A DNA stretch of 51,920 nucleotides, taken from contig JADHVD010000008.1 of assembly GCA_016784165.1 (NCBI GenBank), positions 1 through 51,920 on the forward strand. The letters run 5' to 3'. The notes under the pieces are model-generated. The model made no database searches, had not been told where the DNA came from, and saw only the letters and a list, made by a program, of their open reading frames with translations. Positions within the stretch are counted from its first letter, which is position 1; every line of letters begins with the position of its first letter. Shown here piece after piece: positions 7,818-16,319 of the stretch. The stretch is from Candidatus Woesearchaeota archaeon (lineage in GTDB: Archaea; Nanobdellota; Nanobdellia; Woesearchaeales; BS150m-G63). Made by a program: the position numbers and the translations under genes.

Positions 7818-8056
7818 TCAAAAACAATTAACAGATTTTGCATAATAATAATTATTTGCAAATTCAAAATCAAGATCCTTAAATATTTTAATTAGGGTAT
7901 CTAAAGATTTTGTTATTGCAAGTTTATTACAAATCTTTGCAGAATTAGAAATGCCTTTTGTAAAATTTTGTGCATGAACTTTTATTTGATTGAAGTTAAA
8001 GTATTCTTTCTTAACTCATTGGCTATCTCTACCATTGAGTCTCTGTTAAAGGTCAT
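7818..8056 (-). pseudogene. Frameshifted small ORF overlapping the cassette gene
   Basis: The ATG at 8056 overlaps the stop of the upstream gene by 11 bp (translational-coupling layout). It begins MTFNRDSMVEIANEL, but the frame closes after 24 codons. The +2 frame then continues coherently as KKEYFNFNQIKVHAQNFTKG.. for about 64 codons to TGA at 7818-7820. Joining the two gives a helical, Lys/Asn-rich product of about 79 aa. The shift falls at a GTTAAGAAAG stretch. Either a real single-base indel or a sequencing error would explain it. Family unknown. Confidence 0.45.
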
Positions 8057-9155
8057 ATACCACCCCTTTATCTCTTAGTAAAGTATATGTATATCTGTTG
8101 TTTTTAGATTTTAATTTTCCTTTAATCAATTTGATAAATTCTTCATAATCTTTAACATCCGCAAAGACTTGACATCCAGTAGAATGTATGTCTACTTTTT
8201 TTGTTATACCTATTGCTTCACCCCTATGAATATTAATATAAAAAATTCCTTTTTCAATTTTGTCCTTATTAAGGGTTAATTTACCATCTCCATCATCATC
8301 TCTGTAAACTTCAACATCTTTTGTTTGAACCAATGCTTCATGGCATCTTTTTAATGAAGTTATATCTTTATTTAATAATTTTCCCTCATTGGTAATTGGT
8401 TTTAAGAAATCATATAATTTTGATTTAATTATATTCTTTCTTCCACCATGATGCAATCCTAACCTGTAAGCGTCAATATATTGGTTCTCCTTAAGTATTG
8501 CAATACCTTTTTTATTAACTTCCAAGTATTTATCACCTTCAAGCCATACTGCACCAGGATCAGTTGTAAATCTATATTGTTTAACGTTCAAATTGTTGTT
8601 TTCATCATACCAGAATAAAATTAAAGTATCGTTAAAATCATCTATAGGGGAGGGTGTTCTGACACCCACTATATTTGCTTTAAAAGGTTCTGTAAATATT
8701 TTATAACCTTTATTTTTCATCACTTTTATGACTTTATCTAGATCATAAACCTTCTCTGGTTTTATTCTTTGATTCTCATTTATAACTGTTTCTTCACTAA
8801 TCTTAGAGTGCATCTCTTCTAATTGCTCAATCAAAGGTTCTACTTCTTTGGCTCTGTTGTTTATTGCTTCAATATCTAGTTTTTCTACTTTCAGAATGTT
8901 TCTTATATCTTCTGCGTATTTAGAATCGCGTGTCTTATAAAAATTTAATAGGTCCTCATAAACTCTTTTTAACTCATCTATCTTTTCAAATAAAGGTTCA
9001 TCTTTAGAAATTTTCTTCTCTCTTCTCTTCAATAACTTGATAAAAGCTTTTAATCTCTTCAACCTTTTTGAATCATGCCACATCAAATTTCCTTCAGAAG
9101 AATCTAAAGCAAGGTTGCCATCAACAAGCTTGTCAAAATGCTTAAAAATTCCCAT
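8046..9155 (-). CDS. L,D-transpeptidase-like protein of bacterial/phage type
   Basis: A 369-aa protein. Residues about 30-125 are charged and helical (possibly coiled coil). The C-terminal half (about 160-365) resembles a protein group I recall from Bacteroidetes and their phages: FNDTLILFWYDENN, YRFTTDPGAVWL, GIAILKENQYIDAYRLGLHHG, VYRDDDGDGKL and FYINIHRGEAIG...HSTGCQVF. The INIH / STGCQ pairing (His about 310, Cys about 328) recalls the His and Cys of YkuD-type L,D-transpeptidases, which act on peptidoglycan. No signal peptide is seen. The start is set at ATG 9155; the track starts one codon earlier at TTG. A TATA in repeat copy 2 lies about 25 bp upstream, implying leaderless expression. 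The exact family and activity are inferred. Confidence 0.6.
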   Translation of the reverse strand: MGIFKHFDKLVDGNLALDSSEGNLMWHDSKRLKRLKAFIKLLKRREKKISKDEPLFEKIDELKRVYEDLLNFYKTRDSKYAEDIRNILKVEKLDIEAINNRAKEVEPLIEQLEEMHSKISEETVINENQRIKPEKVYDLDKVIKVMKNKGYKIFTEPFKANIVGVRTPSPIDDFNDTLILFWYDENNNLNVKQYRFTTDPGAVWLEGDKYLEVNKKGIAILKENQYIDAYRLGLHHGGRKNIIKSKLYDFLKPITNEGKLLNKDITSLKRCHEALVQTKDVEVYRDDDGDGKLTLNKDKIEKGIFYINIHRGEAIGITKKVDIHSTGCQVFADVKDYEEFIKLIKGKLKSKNNRYTYTLLRDKGVVYDL

Positions 9156-9178
9156 CAAAACAAAGAATAGAATAACAT

Positions 9179-9223
9179 ATATAAAAAACTAATGTAAAAA
9201 AAGTAAAATAAAGAAAAAATCAG
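9179..9223. repeat. 45-bp direct repeat, copy 2 (promoter of cassette gene)
   Basis: Identical to 7695-7739 over 45 bp; identity ends exactly at both sides (T versus A before, T versus G after). On the minus strand it supplies TTTTTTATATATG, a TATA box about 25 bp before the ATG at 9155. Its last bases contain the stop codon region of the upstream 37-aa ORF. Confidence 0.92.
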
Positions 9224-9333
9224 TCTTCAAAAGGGTTTTTACCAGGTCCTACCCAAAGATATTTAGTTTCTTTCTTTTTGAATAATTCTTTGAGTTCGCC
9301 CCAGACTACCCTCGCTAATTTTATTAATTTCAT
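9220..9333 (-). CDS. 37-aa ORF downstream of Alba
   Basis: Not in the ORF track. The product MKLIKLARVVWGELKELFKKKETKYLWVGPGKNPFED is an amphipathic basic helix followed by a short WVGPGKNPF tail. It starts 18 bp after the Alba stop and ends with TGA at 9220-9222, inside the last bases of repeat copy 2. Its ribosome binding site is weak. It is plausible as a small conserved gene co-transcribed with Alba; function unknown. Confidence 0.45.
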   Translation of the reverse strand: MKLIKLARVVWGELKELFKKKETKYLWVGPGKNPFED

Positions 9334-9350
9334 CGTCGTTAACCAATTAA

Positions 9351-9632
9351 TTACTCTTTTTTCAAAGTAATTTCTATCGTTGAAACTCTTACGTCTTTGC
9401 CTTCGTTGTTTTTGAACTCTTCTGAATCTATTTCAATTCCAATAACTTTTACCTGATCTTTTAAAAATCTTTTAGTCGTAACTTCGGAGATATCTACTGC
9501 TCGAGAAATAAACTTACCTCTTGCCTTCACTATAACTTCTTTGGCATCCTTGGTTGTAAACTGCATAACTATTCCAGTAACATAGTTCATAAAAGGTTTT
9601 CCACCAACAAAAATTGAGTTATCATTCGACAT
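9351..9632 (-). CDS. albA: DNA/RNA-binding chromatin protein Alba
   Basis: Small dimeric nucleic-acid-binding protein that coats archaeal DNA and RNA. It has the family core IFVGGKPFMNYVTGIVMQFTTKDAKEVIVKARGKFISRAVDISEV, with the Lys-Pro and KARG-x-ISRAVD motifs. It is 93 aa from ATG 9632. The track's extra N-terminal codons begin at a GTG inside the GAGGTGG ribosome binding site, so the shorter start is preferred. Confidence 0.95.
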   Translation of the reverse strand: MSNDNSIFVGGKPFMNYVTGIVMQFTTKDAKEVIVKARGKFISRAVDISEVTTKRFLKDQVKVIGIEIDSEEFKNNEGKDVRVSTIEITLKKE

Positions 9633-9674
9633 ATTAGCCACCTCGCTAGTTATTGTTTTGTCTCATGAAGATGA

Positions 9675-9869
9675 TTATAAATCATCATCATTTTTCATTC
9701 TTCTAGTAACATACCCTGCAATCACATTTCTCATCTTTGTAGAGGGAATTTTTGCAAATTTTCCTATAATTTCTTTGTTTTCATCAAAGTCTTTTTTAAG
9801 TTCTTTACTGTGTTCTCTAATCAAATCATTAGTTATCCTTTTTACTAATTGTGTTTTTATTCTTCCCAT
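9675..9869 (-). CDS. rps17e: 30S ribosomal protein S17e
   Basis: A 64-aa small-subunit protein found in archaea and eukaryotes. MGRIKTQLVKRITNDLIREH..., KKDFDENKEIIGKFAKIPSTKMRNVIAGYVTRRM matches the S17e core (KxxRNxIAGYVTR). A TATA element (GATTTATAAATATAT on the minus strand, about 9896-9912) and a GAGGGA site precede the ATG. It is divergent from gltX. Confidence 0.95.
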   Translation of the reverse strand: MGRIKTQLVKRITNDLIREHSKELKKDFDENKEIIGKFAKIPSTKMRNVIAGYVTRRMKNDDDL

Positions 9870-9960
9870 GGTTTCCCTCGGATACTCTATAACCAGAGAT
9901 ATATTTATAAATCTTTCTAAAAGCCAATAATCTTTTGGGAAAACAAGATATAAGAAAGAT

Positions 9961-9968
9961 TTTTATAC
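9961..9968 (+). promoter_or_regulatory. TATA box of gltX
   Basis: TTTTATAC lies 22-29 bp before the gltX ATG with no ribosome binding site between, indicating leaderless transcription. Confidence 0.6.
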
Positions 9969-9989
9969 AGGTTCTCTCTCAAGGATTAT

Positions 9990-11687
9990 ATGCCAGATAT
10001 AAAAAAAGTAGTGCTAAAATACACACTCCAAAACGCTGTAAAATATAATGGCAAAGCACAATTAAAAAATATAATTCCAAAAATAATTGGAAAAGTTCCT
10101 TCTGCTAAAAATAATATAAAAATTTTAGTCCCTAAAATAAACAAGATAATCAGCGAAGTAAATTCTTTATCTCAGGAAGAACAATTCAACCAATTAAAAA
10201 AATTAGCTCCAGAACTGTTAGAAACAAAACCTAAAGAAGAAAAAAAGCTAAAAGAGTTAGAAAACACAGAAAAAGGAGTCATCATGCGTCTAGCTCCTTC
10301 TCCTTCTGGACCTATGCATATAGGACATGCTATAACAGGGGCACTAACTTCTATTTACACAAAAAAATATAATGGAAAATTTATATTAAGGATAGAAGAT
10401 ACAAATCCAGACAATATTTACATTCCGGCTTATGAATTATTACCAAGAGATGCTGATTGGGTATTTGGTAATGTATCAGAAGTATGGATTCAGTCAGATA
10501 GAATGGAAATATATTACAATTACGCAGAAAAATTCATAAAAAAACATACAGCATATATCTGTACCTGCAACCAAGAACAATTTAAACAATTTTCAAAAAA
10601 TAAAGAAAATTGTCCTTGCAGATCTTTATCAATAACAGAAAATCTTGAAAGATGGGAAAAAATGCTCAACAAAAAAGGATTTATGCAAGGTGAAGCAGTT
10701 TTAAGATTTAAATCAGACATGACACATGATAATCCTGCAATGAGGGATTTTCCTTTAGCAAGAATAAATGAATCAAAACATCCAAGACAAGGCACAAAAT
10801 ACAGAGTTTGGCCATTAATGAATCTTTCAGTAATGGTAGATGACTTTTCGGCAGGAATGACCCACATTATTCGTGGAAAAGATCACGCAGACAACGCAAA
10901 AAGACAAGAATTAATGTACAAAGCACTCAATAAACAGCCACCAAAATCATATTTCATAGGAAGATATAAATTCAAAGGTTTAGAAATTTCTTGTAGTAAA
11001 ACAAAAGAAAGAATAGACAAAGGAGATTTTTCTGGTTGGGATGATATAAGGCTCCCATTTTTAGAAGCATTAAGAAAAAGAGGATACCAACCAGGCGCAT
11101 TTATTGAATATACCAAACAAATTGGATTATCGCTTGTAGATAAAGTAATCACAGCAAAAGAATTCTTTAAAGCATTAAATTCTTTTAATAAATCAATTAT
11201 TGAGTCAAAGAGCAATCGTTATTTTTTCATCAAAAACCCAGTAAAGATAAAAATAGAAAACGCACCACAAAGAGAAATAAAACTAAAACTTCACCCAGAT
11301 TATCCAAAAAAAGGAAACAGAACCCTAAAAACAAAAGATTCTTTCTACATAACTAAAGAAGATTTAGCTTTACTAAAAGATAAAAGATTATACAGATTAA
11401 TGGACTGCTTAACTTTCAAAAAAGCAGGGAAAAAATGCATTTTTGACTCAACTTCTCCAGAATCTTATAGGGAAAAAGGAGATCAAATCATGCATTGGCT
11501 TCCCACAGAAACAACCAATATCACAGTAGAGGTACTGATGCCAGATAACACAACCGTAAAAGGATTAGCAGAGCCACTAACAGCCAAATTGAAAGAAGGA
11601 GATATTATCCAATTTGAAAGATTTGGTTTTTGCAGACTAGATAAAAAATTAAAAAATAAATTAATATTTTGGTTTGCTCATAAATAA
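9990..11687 (+). CDS. gltX: Glutamyl-tRNA synthetase (archaeal type)
   Basis: Charges tRNA-Glu, and possibly tRNA-Gln if the organism uses the transamidation route. An N-terminal extension of about 90 residues precedes LAPSPSGPMHIGHA (HIGH motif). IEDTNPDNI and the EISCSKTKERI KMSKS-equivalent follow, then an all-beta anticodon-binding region typical of archaeal/eukaryotic GluRS. The length of 565 aa is normal. The ATG sits 22 bp after the TATA box. Confidence 0.95.
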   Translation: MPDIKKVVLKYTLQNAVKYNGKAQLKNIIPKIIGKVPSAKNNIKILVPKINKIISEVNSLSQEEQFNQLKKLAPELLETKPKEEKKLKELENTEKGVIMRLAPSPSGPMHIGHAITGALTSIYTKKYNGKFILRIEDTNPDNIYIPAYELLPRDADWVFGNVSEVWIQSDRMEIYYNYAEKFIKKHTAYICTCNQEQFKQFSKNKENCPCRSLSITENLERWEKMLNKKGFMQGEAVLRFKSDMTHDNPAMRDFPLARINESKHPRQGTKYRVWPLMNLSVMVDDFSAGMTHIIRGKDHADNAKRQELMYKALNKQPPKSYFIGRYKFKGLEISCSKTKERIDKGDFSGWDDIRLPFLEALRKRGYQPGAFIEYTKQIGLSLVDKVITAKEFFKALNSFNKSIIESKSNRYFFIKNPVKIKIENAPQREIKLKLHPDYPKKGNRTLKTKDSFYITKEDLALLKDKRLYRLMDCLTFKKAGKKCIFDSTSPESYREKGDQIMHWLPTETTNITVEVLMPDNTTVKGLAEPLTAKLKEGDIIQFERFGFCRLDKKLKNKLIFWFAHK

Positions 11688-11745
11688 TTAAATTAATTAG
11701 TAAATTTTATATACTCTTTTTCTTATATCTTTTTTGGTGATACAA

Positions 11746-11916
11746 ATGTCAGACAATTTAATAGTTAAGTCAAACATAAAGAATGTTGTTGGAAAATACA
11801 ATGTTGCAGGAGATTTCGCAGACGCACTAAACAGTAAAGTGCAAAAACTCATTGTAGAAGCAATCTCTCGTGCAGAATCTAATGGCAGAAAAACAGTTAT
11901 GGCAAAAGATCTTTAA
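11746..11916 (+). CDS. Minimal histone-fold protein (DUF1931-like)
   Basis: A 56-aa protein with alpha1 (IVKSNIKNVVGKY), loop, long alpha2 (FADALNSKVQKLIVEAISRAESNG) and the loop-2 signature RKTVMAKDL of archaeal histones. It stops where alpha3 would begin, so it is shorter than classical archaeal histones (about 66-69 aa). It may belong to the short DUF1931 histone-fold group. The track's TTG start is rejected because GGTGAT sits 6 nt before ATG 11746. It likely binds DNA as a dimer or with a partner; this is inferred. Confidence 0.72.
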   Translation: MSDNLIVKSNIKNVVGKYNVAGDFADALNSKVQKLIVEAISRAESNGRKTVMAKDL

Positions 11917-12479
11917 GAATTTTTTAATTTATCTTTAAATGATTTTAATTTAGTTTCAATTATCTTTAATTCTTTTTTATGTTTTCCGCTTTTTTTAAAC
12001 TTTTTATGAACCAATTCAAACTTTTTTATCTGATCTTTAAGTAATTTTAATGTTTTTGATGATTGTTTCCTTTTCTGTTTAACACTTTTTTTAACCACAA
12101 CCTTCTTTGTAGGTCCAGAAGATTTTTGAGGAGCTTCTTTTTCTTCTCGCACTTTAGCCAGCTCATCTTTTAGAATTCTGACTTCTTTCATCAAACTAGC
12201 AATTTTTTCAGATTCAATTTCACGATAAGAAATAATGTCTTTTTCTTTTTTAATCACATTGTGCATTTTTTCCCTTAAAATATCCAAACCACCATCAACC
12301 CTTTTTGTTTTACTAATGCCCGGAGTATTTTTTAATTTTTCAATATGATTATTTAGTTCATCTCGCGCCTTATTTCGATCATCAACTTTCTTATGTGCGC
12401 CAAAAACATGTTTTAGAAAATATTTAACTCTTTTAATGTCTATTTCTTTCTCATTATTAGAATCTGTTTCTTTCTCCAT
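11913..12479 (-). CDS. Lys-rich coiled-coil protein, unknown function
   Basis: A 188-aa highly charged protein. Predicted helices include IASLMKEVRILKDELAKVREEKE (coiled coil) and a C-terminal LKLLKDQIKKFELVHKKFKKSGKHKKELKIIETKLKSFKDKLK, separated by a basic KKVVVKKSVKQKRKQ linker. ATG 12479 follows the preceding gene's TAA by one base; the track's TTG start lies inside the previous gene. It overlaps the 3' end of the histone-fold gene by 4 bp. Confidence 0.65.
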   Translation of the reverse strand: MEKETDSNNEKEIDIKRVKYFLKHVFGAHKKVDDRNKARDELNNHIEKLKNTPGISKTKRVDGGLDILREKMHNVIKKEKDIISYREIESEKIASLMKEVRILKDELAKVREEKEAPQKSSGPTKKVVVKKSVKQKRKQSSKTLKLLKDQIKKFELVHKKFKKSGKHKKELKIIETKLKSFKDKLKNS

Positions 12480-12480
12480 C

Positions 12481-12975
12481 TTACCTTGGAGGCGCAATAG
12501 GCGGTCTTCCTGGTGCAGGTCTCATTCTAGAGGGTGGAGGAGCCATACTTCTAGGTCTTGGTGATGGGGAAGGTGCCCTAGCAACGTCATGAGCTGGTTT
12601 TTCTTCTTCATGTTTAATTAAAGGTACTTTCCTATCTTTAATCTCTTTAACCATTTCTGCAACAGCAACAACACCTTCGGCAATTTTGTCATGCTGTTCT
12701 GTTAATCTATCTAATTTTTTATTTAAGTTATCAAATAAAGGAGTAATTTTCTTAATAAATTCAAGTGTACTTGCCTCCTCTTTAATCTCTTTATTAGCAA
12801 CCTTAAATAATTCAAACATATTATCCATACTCTGAGTTAAATTACCAACAGATTTAATCAACTCATTACCAGAAGAACTAGCCCCCAAAGGATTTTCTTT
12901 GAGTTCTCTAACATCTTTTTTAAGGTCATCAACTTCTTTTTTAGGTACAATCTCAAAAGGTTCTTTATCAGCCAT
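12481..12975 (-). CDS. Coiled-coil protein with Pro-rich tail, unknown function
   Basis: A 164-aa protein with heptad-like helices (VDDLKKDVRELKE; LFDNLNKKLDRLTEQHDKIAEGVVAVAEMVKEI) and a Pro/Arg-rich C-terminus (PSPSPRPRSMAPPPSRMRPAPGRPPIAPPR) that is probably disordered. The start is ATG 12975, preceded by GGTGATT. It forms a tight two-gene unit with the downstream coiled-coil gene. No family recognised; it may form a filament or scaffold with its neighbour. Confidence 0.65.
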   Translation of the reverse strand: MADKEPFEIVPKKEVDDLKKDVRELKENPLGASSSGNELIKSVGNLTQSMDNMFELFKVANKEIKEEASTLEFIKKITPLFDNLNKKLDRLTEQHDKIAEGVVAVAEMVKEIKDRKVPLIKHEEEKPAHDVARAPSPSPRPRSMAPPPSRMRPAPGRPPIAPPR

Positions 12976-13078
12976 ATTAATCACCACTTTTTTTAAATAT
13001 AAATATATAATAAATATTAACTTTATAAAGAGTTTAGTAATTTATAATATTTTCGTTTTTCAGCAAGAATTTAAAACA

Positions 13079-14716
13079 TTACATAGGTGGCATTCCACCC
13101 ATTCCGCCAGGAGGCATACCACCACCCATTCCCCCTTCCTTATTACTCTCACTCATAATAACATCATCAATTCGTAGAATCATTGTAGCAACTTCAGCTG
13201 CAGAACTCAATGCCTGAGTTTTTATTTTTAAAGGTTCAATAATCCCCATTTTCCAAACATCAATAGTTCTACCATTAGAGATATCTACTCCTGCCCATTT
13301 TTTACCTTTATCATGCATTGCCTTCATTTCTGTAATCACATCAATAGGGTCAAGTCCAGCGTTTTCTGCCAAGGTTCGTGGAATAACTTCCATAGCATTA
13401 GCAAAAGCTTGTACAGCCAATCTTTCCCTTCCAGATAAACTATTTGCAAAATGATCAAGATTACGCGATAATTCTATTTCAATACTTCCTGCTCCACCAA
13501 CAACTTTTCCAACTTTAATTGCAGCTGCAACATCTCCGATAGCATCATCCATTGCTCTTTTTATTTCATCTGTAACATGTTCTGTTCCACCTCTTAAAAG
13601 TAGAGTAACCGATTTAGCGTTTTTACATTTCTTAACATAAGTCATATCTTCATCTCCAACTTTTGATTCTTCAACAACCCCTGCATTACCTAAATCGTTT
13701 TTGCTTAAATCATCTAAATTAGTAATTATTTTAGCACCAGTAGCTCGACTCAATTTTTTCATATCACTTGCCTTAACTCGTCTACAAACATAAATTTCTT
13801 TTTTAGCCAAAAAATGTTGAGCAATATCATCAACTCCTTTTTGACAGAACATAACATCTGCGCCACTTTTAATAATTTTATTTACCATATCTTTGATCAT
13901 TTTTTCTTCTTGATCTAAAAAAGATTGCATTTGTCCAGGATCAGTTATCTGTATCTTTGCATCCATTTCAGTACTTTTTATTTCTATTGGGGAATCGATT
14001 AATGCAACTTTGGCATTTTTTACAACTTTAGGCATTCCAGGATGTATTTTTTCTTTATCTAAAATAATCCCCTCAACAATTTCAGAATCTTCAACAGAAG
14101 CACCAACTTTTTTCTCTATTTTAATATTGTCTAAATCAATATTAATAGAACCATTCTCTTTTTCCATCACACTTTTAACAGCATTTACAGCAAGATCGCT
14201 AAGTTTTTCTTTAGCAACTTCAGCACCTTTACCAGTCATACCAGTAATTGCAATATTTTTTAATAATTCATTGTTATGTTCAGAAATACTTTCTGCAATA
14301 TTATTAAGTATAACTTGTGCTTTTTCAGCAGCCAATCTATATCCTTTTATAATTACAGTTGGATGAATTTCTTGATCCAACAAATCTTCTGATTTCTTAA
14401 GTAGTTCACCTGCCAAAATAACAGCAGTAGTAGTACCATCCCCAACTTCAGATTCTTGAGTTTTTGCAACCTCGACAATCATTTTAGCAGAAGGGTGTTC
14501 TATAGATATTTCATTAAGTATAGTAACTCCATCATTAGTTATAGTAACATCACCCATAGAATCAACAAGCATTTTATCCATCCCTTTAGGACCTAAAGTT
14601 GATTTTACAGTTTCTGCAACTTGTTTAGCAGCAGAAATATTCATCTTTTGTGCATTTTTCCCAGAAGATCTTTTTGAATCATCTGGCATTATAAATATAG
14701 GTTGTACTGAATCCAT
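13079..14716 (-). CDS. ths: Thermosome subunit (group II chaperonin)
   Basis: ATP-driven double-ring cytosolic chaperonin. It has [21 protein letters not shown], the ATP-site [17 protein letters not shown], the apical-domain region and the second ATP-domain [11 protein letters not shown]. The tail ends [18 protein letters not shown], typical for the family. The length of 545 aa is standard. A GTGGGGGA ribosome binding site precedes the ATG. Only one subunit gene is seen here; hetero-oligomer partners may lie elsewhere. Confidence 0.97.
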   Translation of the reverse strand: MDSVQPIFIMPDDSKRSSGKNAQKMNISAAKQVAETVKSTLGPKGMDKMLVDSMGDVTITNDGVTILNEISIEHPSAKMIVEVAKTQESEVGDGTTTAVILAGELLKKSEDLLDQEIHPTVIIKGYRLAAEKAQVILNNIAESISEHNNELLKNIAITGMTGKGAEVAKEKLSDLAVNAVKSVMEKENGSINIDLDNIKIEKKVGASVEDSEIVEGIILDKEKIHPGMPKVVKNAKVALIDSPIEIKSTEMDAKIQITDPGQMQSFLDQEEKMIKDMVNKIIKSGADVMFCQKGVDDIAQHFLAKKEIYVCRRVKASDMKKLSRATGAKIITNLDDLSKNDLGNAGVVEESKVGDEDMTYVKKCKNAKSVTLLLRGGTEHVTDEIKRAMDDAIGDVAAAIKVGKVVGGAGSIEIELSRNLDHFANSLSGRERLAVQAFANAMEVIPRTLAENAGLDPIDVITEMKAMHDKGKKWAGVDISNGRTIDVWKMGIIEPLKIKTQALSSAAEVATMILRIDDVIMSESNKEGGMGGGMPPGGMGGMPPM

Positions 14717-14849
14717 TTTATTCCCCCACGAGTTAATCTGTTAATTAAATCAATTAAATCTTATCAAACAAGAATAAACTTCTTATTTTTTAAAAACATT
14801 TCGGTACAGCAATATGTACTTAGAATCCCTAATGATAATCCAACATTAA

Positions 14850-15500
14850 TCACTTAACATTTATCTTAACACCAACCAAATCTTTGACTCTTTTCTCGAC
14901 AGTTTTCTTCATCTCATCTGTTAAATGCTTTGAAACATTTTCATCAAAAACAACATCAATATTTTTTTCTTTTTGCTCAACCTTGAATTCATTAACCCTC
15001 AAATCCATCTCAATTATTGCCTTGATTTTATCCACAACATCTTTAACTATCTTATTTACTTTTAGAGTATAGACAACATCTTTGCCAGATAAAGGGTGGT
15101 TAAAATCAACCATACATCTTCCGCCACCAACAGTCCTCACAACACCCATCATCCCATCAACTTCAAGTGTAAGGCCTGGAACAGGGTTCATTTTATTTTT
15201 CTTAAAAACAGAAACAGGTATCATTCTGAATAATTTAGCATCTTTTTTACCAAAAGATTCTTCCGGACTTAATTCCACCTTATAGCTTCTTCCAGCTTCT
15301 TTTCCAATTAGTGTATCCTCAATCTTTTTGAATAAGTGCCCTTCACCAACACAGATTACAGCTGGTTTATACTCACTCTTATCAGTAAGTTCATTATCTT
15401 TAGCTATTTTAGCAACAGTAGTATCAAAAACACCATTGGTTTCTTTTATTCTTCCAGTAAAATTCACTTCAATGAAATCTTTTTCTTTTATCTTTGCCAT
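14850..15500 (-). CDS. FKBP-type peptidyl-prolyl isomerase (SlyD-like)
   Basis: Cytosolic prolyl isomerase/chaperone of the archaeal long FKBP class. An FKBP domain (IEVNFTGRIKETNGVFDTT...; GLTLEVDGMMGVVRTVGGGRCMVDFNHPLSGKDVVYTLKV) is interrupted by an insert-in-flap region (ELSPEESFGKKD...LFRMIPVSVFKKNKMNPVPG), as in SlyD. An extra C-terminal domain of about 70 residues is usual in archaeal homologues. It is 216 aa. It follows the CMP kinase gene on the same strand with a 20-bp gap. Confidence 0.9.
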   Translation of the reverse strand: MAKIKEKDFIEVNFTGRIKETNGVFDTTVAKIAKDNELTDKSEYKPAVICVGEGHLFKKIEDTLIGKEAGRSYKVELSPEESFGKKDAKLFRMIPVSVFKKNKMNPVPGLTLEVDGMMGVVRTVGGGRCMVDFNHPLSGKDVVYTLKVNKIVKDVVDKIKAIIEMDLRVNEFKVEQKEKNIDVVFDENVSKHLTDEMKKTVEKRVKDLVGVKINVK

Positions 15501-15520
15501 AATACTTCAGAATCTCCCAC

Positions 15521-16063
15521 CTATTTATATGTTTTTTGGATAAATGAAATTATTTTATCAGTAGCCTCTTTAGCAGAAATTTCAGTAGTGTCAATAATCA
15601 AGTCATAATTATCTTTTTTTTCATAATCAAGCCCATAATATTTCTGATATCTTTTTTTATCGCTTTCAATTCTTTTTTTAACTCTTTCTTCAACTTCTTC
15701 TACACCATCAGCTTCAGCTTCATCTTCTCGTTTATCACCAAAAATACGTTTTGCCCCTTCGCGAGCATCAACACTTAAAAATAATTTCAAGGAATCAGGT
15801 ATAAAATGATAACTTAGCCTTCCATCAATGATAAAATTATCTTCCTCTTTTCCTAATTTTTTTTGATATTCATCTGCATCTTCATCTGTAAATGCTTTTT
15901 TTTCACCCAATTTATTTAGTTCGTCAATATTTAGACCTCTGTCAAGAGCCATTTTACCACGTAAATCTCCAATAGAATATTTTTTTAAACTTAATCTTTC
16001 TGCCAATAGATTCCTGACAGTACTTTTTCCAGAACCAGGATCCCCAGATATTGTTATTATCAA
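15521..16063 (-). CDS. cmk: Cytidylate kinase (archaeal type)
   Basis: Phosphorylates CMP/dCMP with ATP. Walker A GDPGSGKST is at residues 7-15, followed by LSLKKYSIGDLRGKMALDRGLNIDELNKLGE (typical of archaeal CMP kinases) and NFIIDGRLSYHFIPDSLKLFLSVDA. The lid region has RVKKRIESDKKRYQKYYGLD. The length of 180 aa is normal. AGGTGAAT precedes the ATG. Confidence 0.92.
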   Translation of the reverse strand: MIITISGDPGSGKSTVRNLLAERLSLKKYSIGDLRGKMALDRGLNIDELNKLGEKKAFTDEDADEYQKKLGKEEDNFIIDGRLSYHFIPDSLKLFLSVDAREGAKRIFGDKREDEAEADGVEEVEERVKKRIESDKKRYQKYYGLDYEKKDNYDLIIDTTEISAKEATDKIISFIQKTYK

Positions 16064-16079
16064 ATTTATTCACCTCTAT

Positions 16080-16210
16080 TTACTTTTTCTTACTTTTTTT
16101 CTTTTTATCTCTGTTTTTCTTAAATTTCTTCACCACTTTAAGTTCATGAATATGGTGTTCTCCTGTAGTTTATCCACAAACACCTCTATTTTATGCATCC
16201 ACTTTTTCAT
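16080..16210 (-). pseudogene. Possible frameshifted short ORF upstream of cmk
   Basis: ATG 16210 begins MKKWMHKIEVFVDKL with an initial frame of 26 codons. An overlapping frame continues as GEHHIHELKVVKKFKKNRDKKKKSKKK to TAA at 16080-16082, just before the cmk ribosome binding site. The two pieces could be one small basic protein broken by a frameshift, or chance. No family recognised. Confidence 0.25.
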
Positions 16211-16319
16211 AATATCAAGATAATTCTTTTTGTTTATTAAATTTTCCGATAATAAATCTAAACAATAAAATCAAAATAATAAAAACTTTTAAATAATCAT
16301 TCTCCCCCTAACATAAATC

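Larger units (their letters stand above)
7740..9178. mobile_element. Putative inserted cassette between 45-bp direct repeats
   Basis: The interval between the two perfect repeats holds one gene resembling bacterial/phage proteins and an overlapping frameshifted ORF. The flanks (Alba, a 37-aa ORF, tRNA-Arg, S17e) are ordinary archaeal genes. No integrase or transposase is visible, so the cassette would be non-autonomous or the remnant of an element or duplication. The mobile-element reading is inference from repeats plus foreign-looking content next to a tRNA. Confidence 0.5.

Noticed and set aside
9658-9930. 90-aa plus-strand ORF opposite S17e
   Set aside because: Reverse shadow of S17e and its promoter; S17e matches its family fully.
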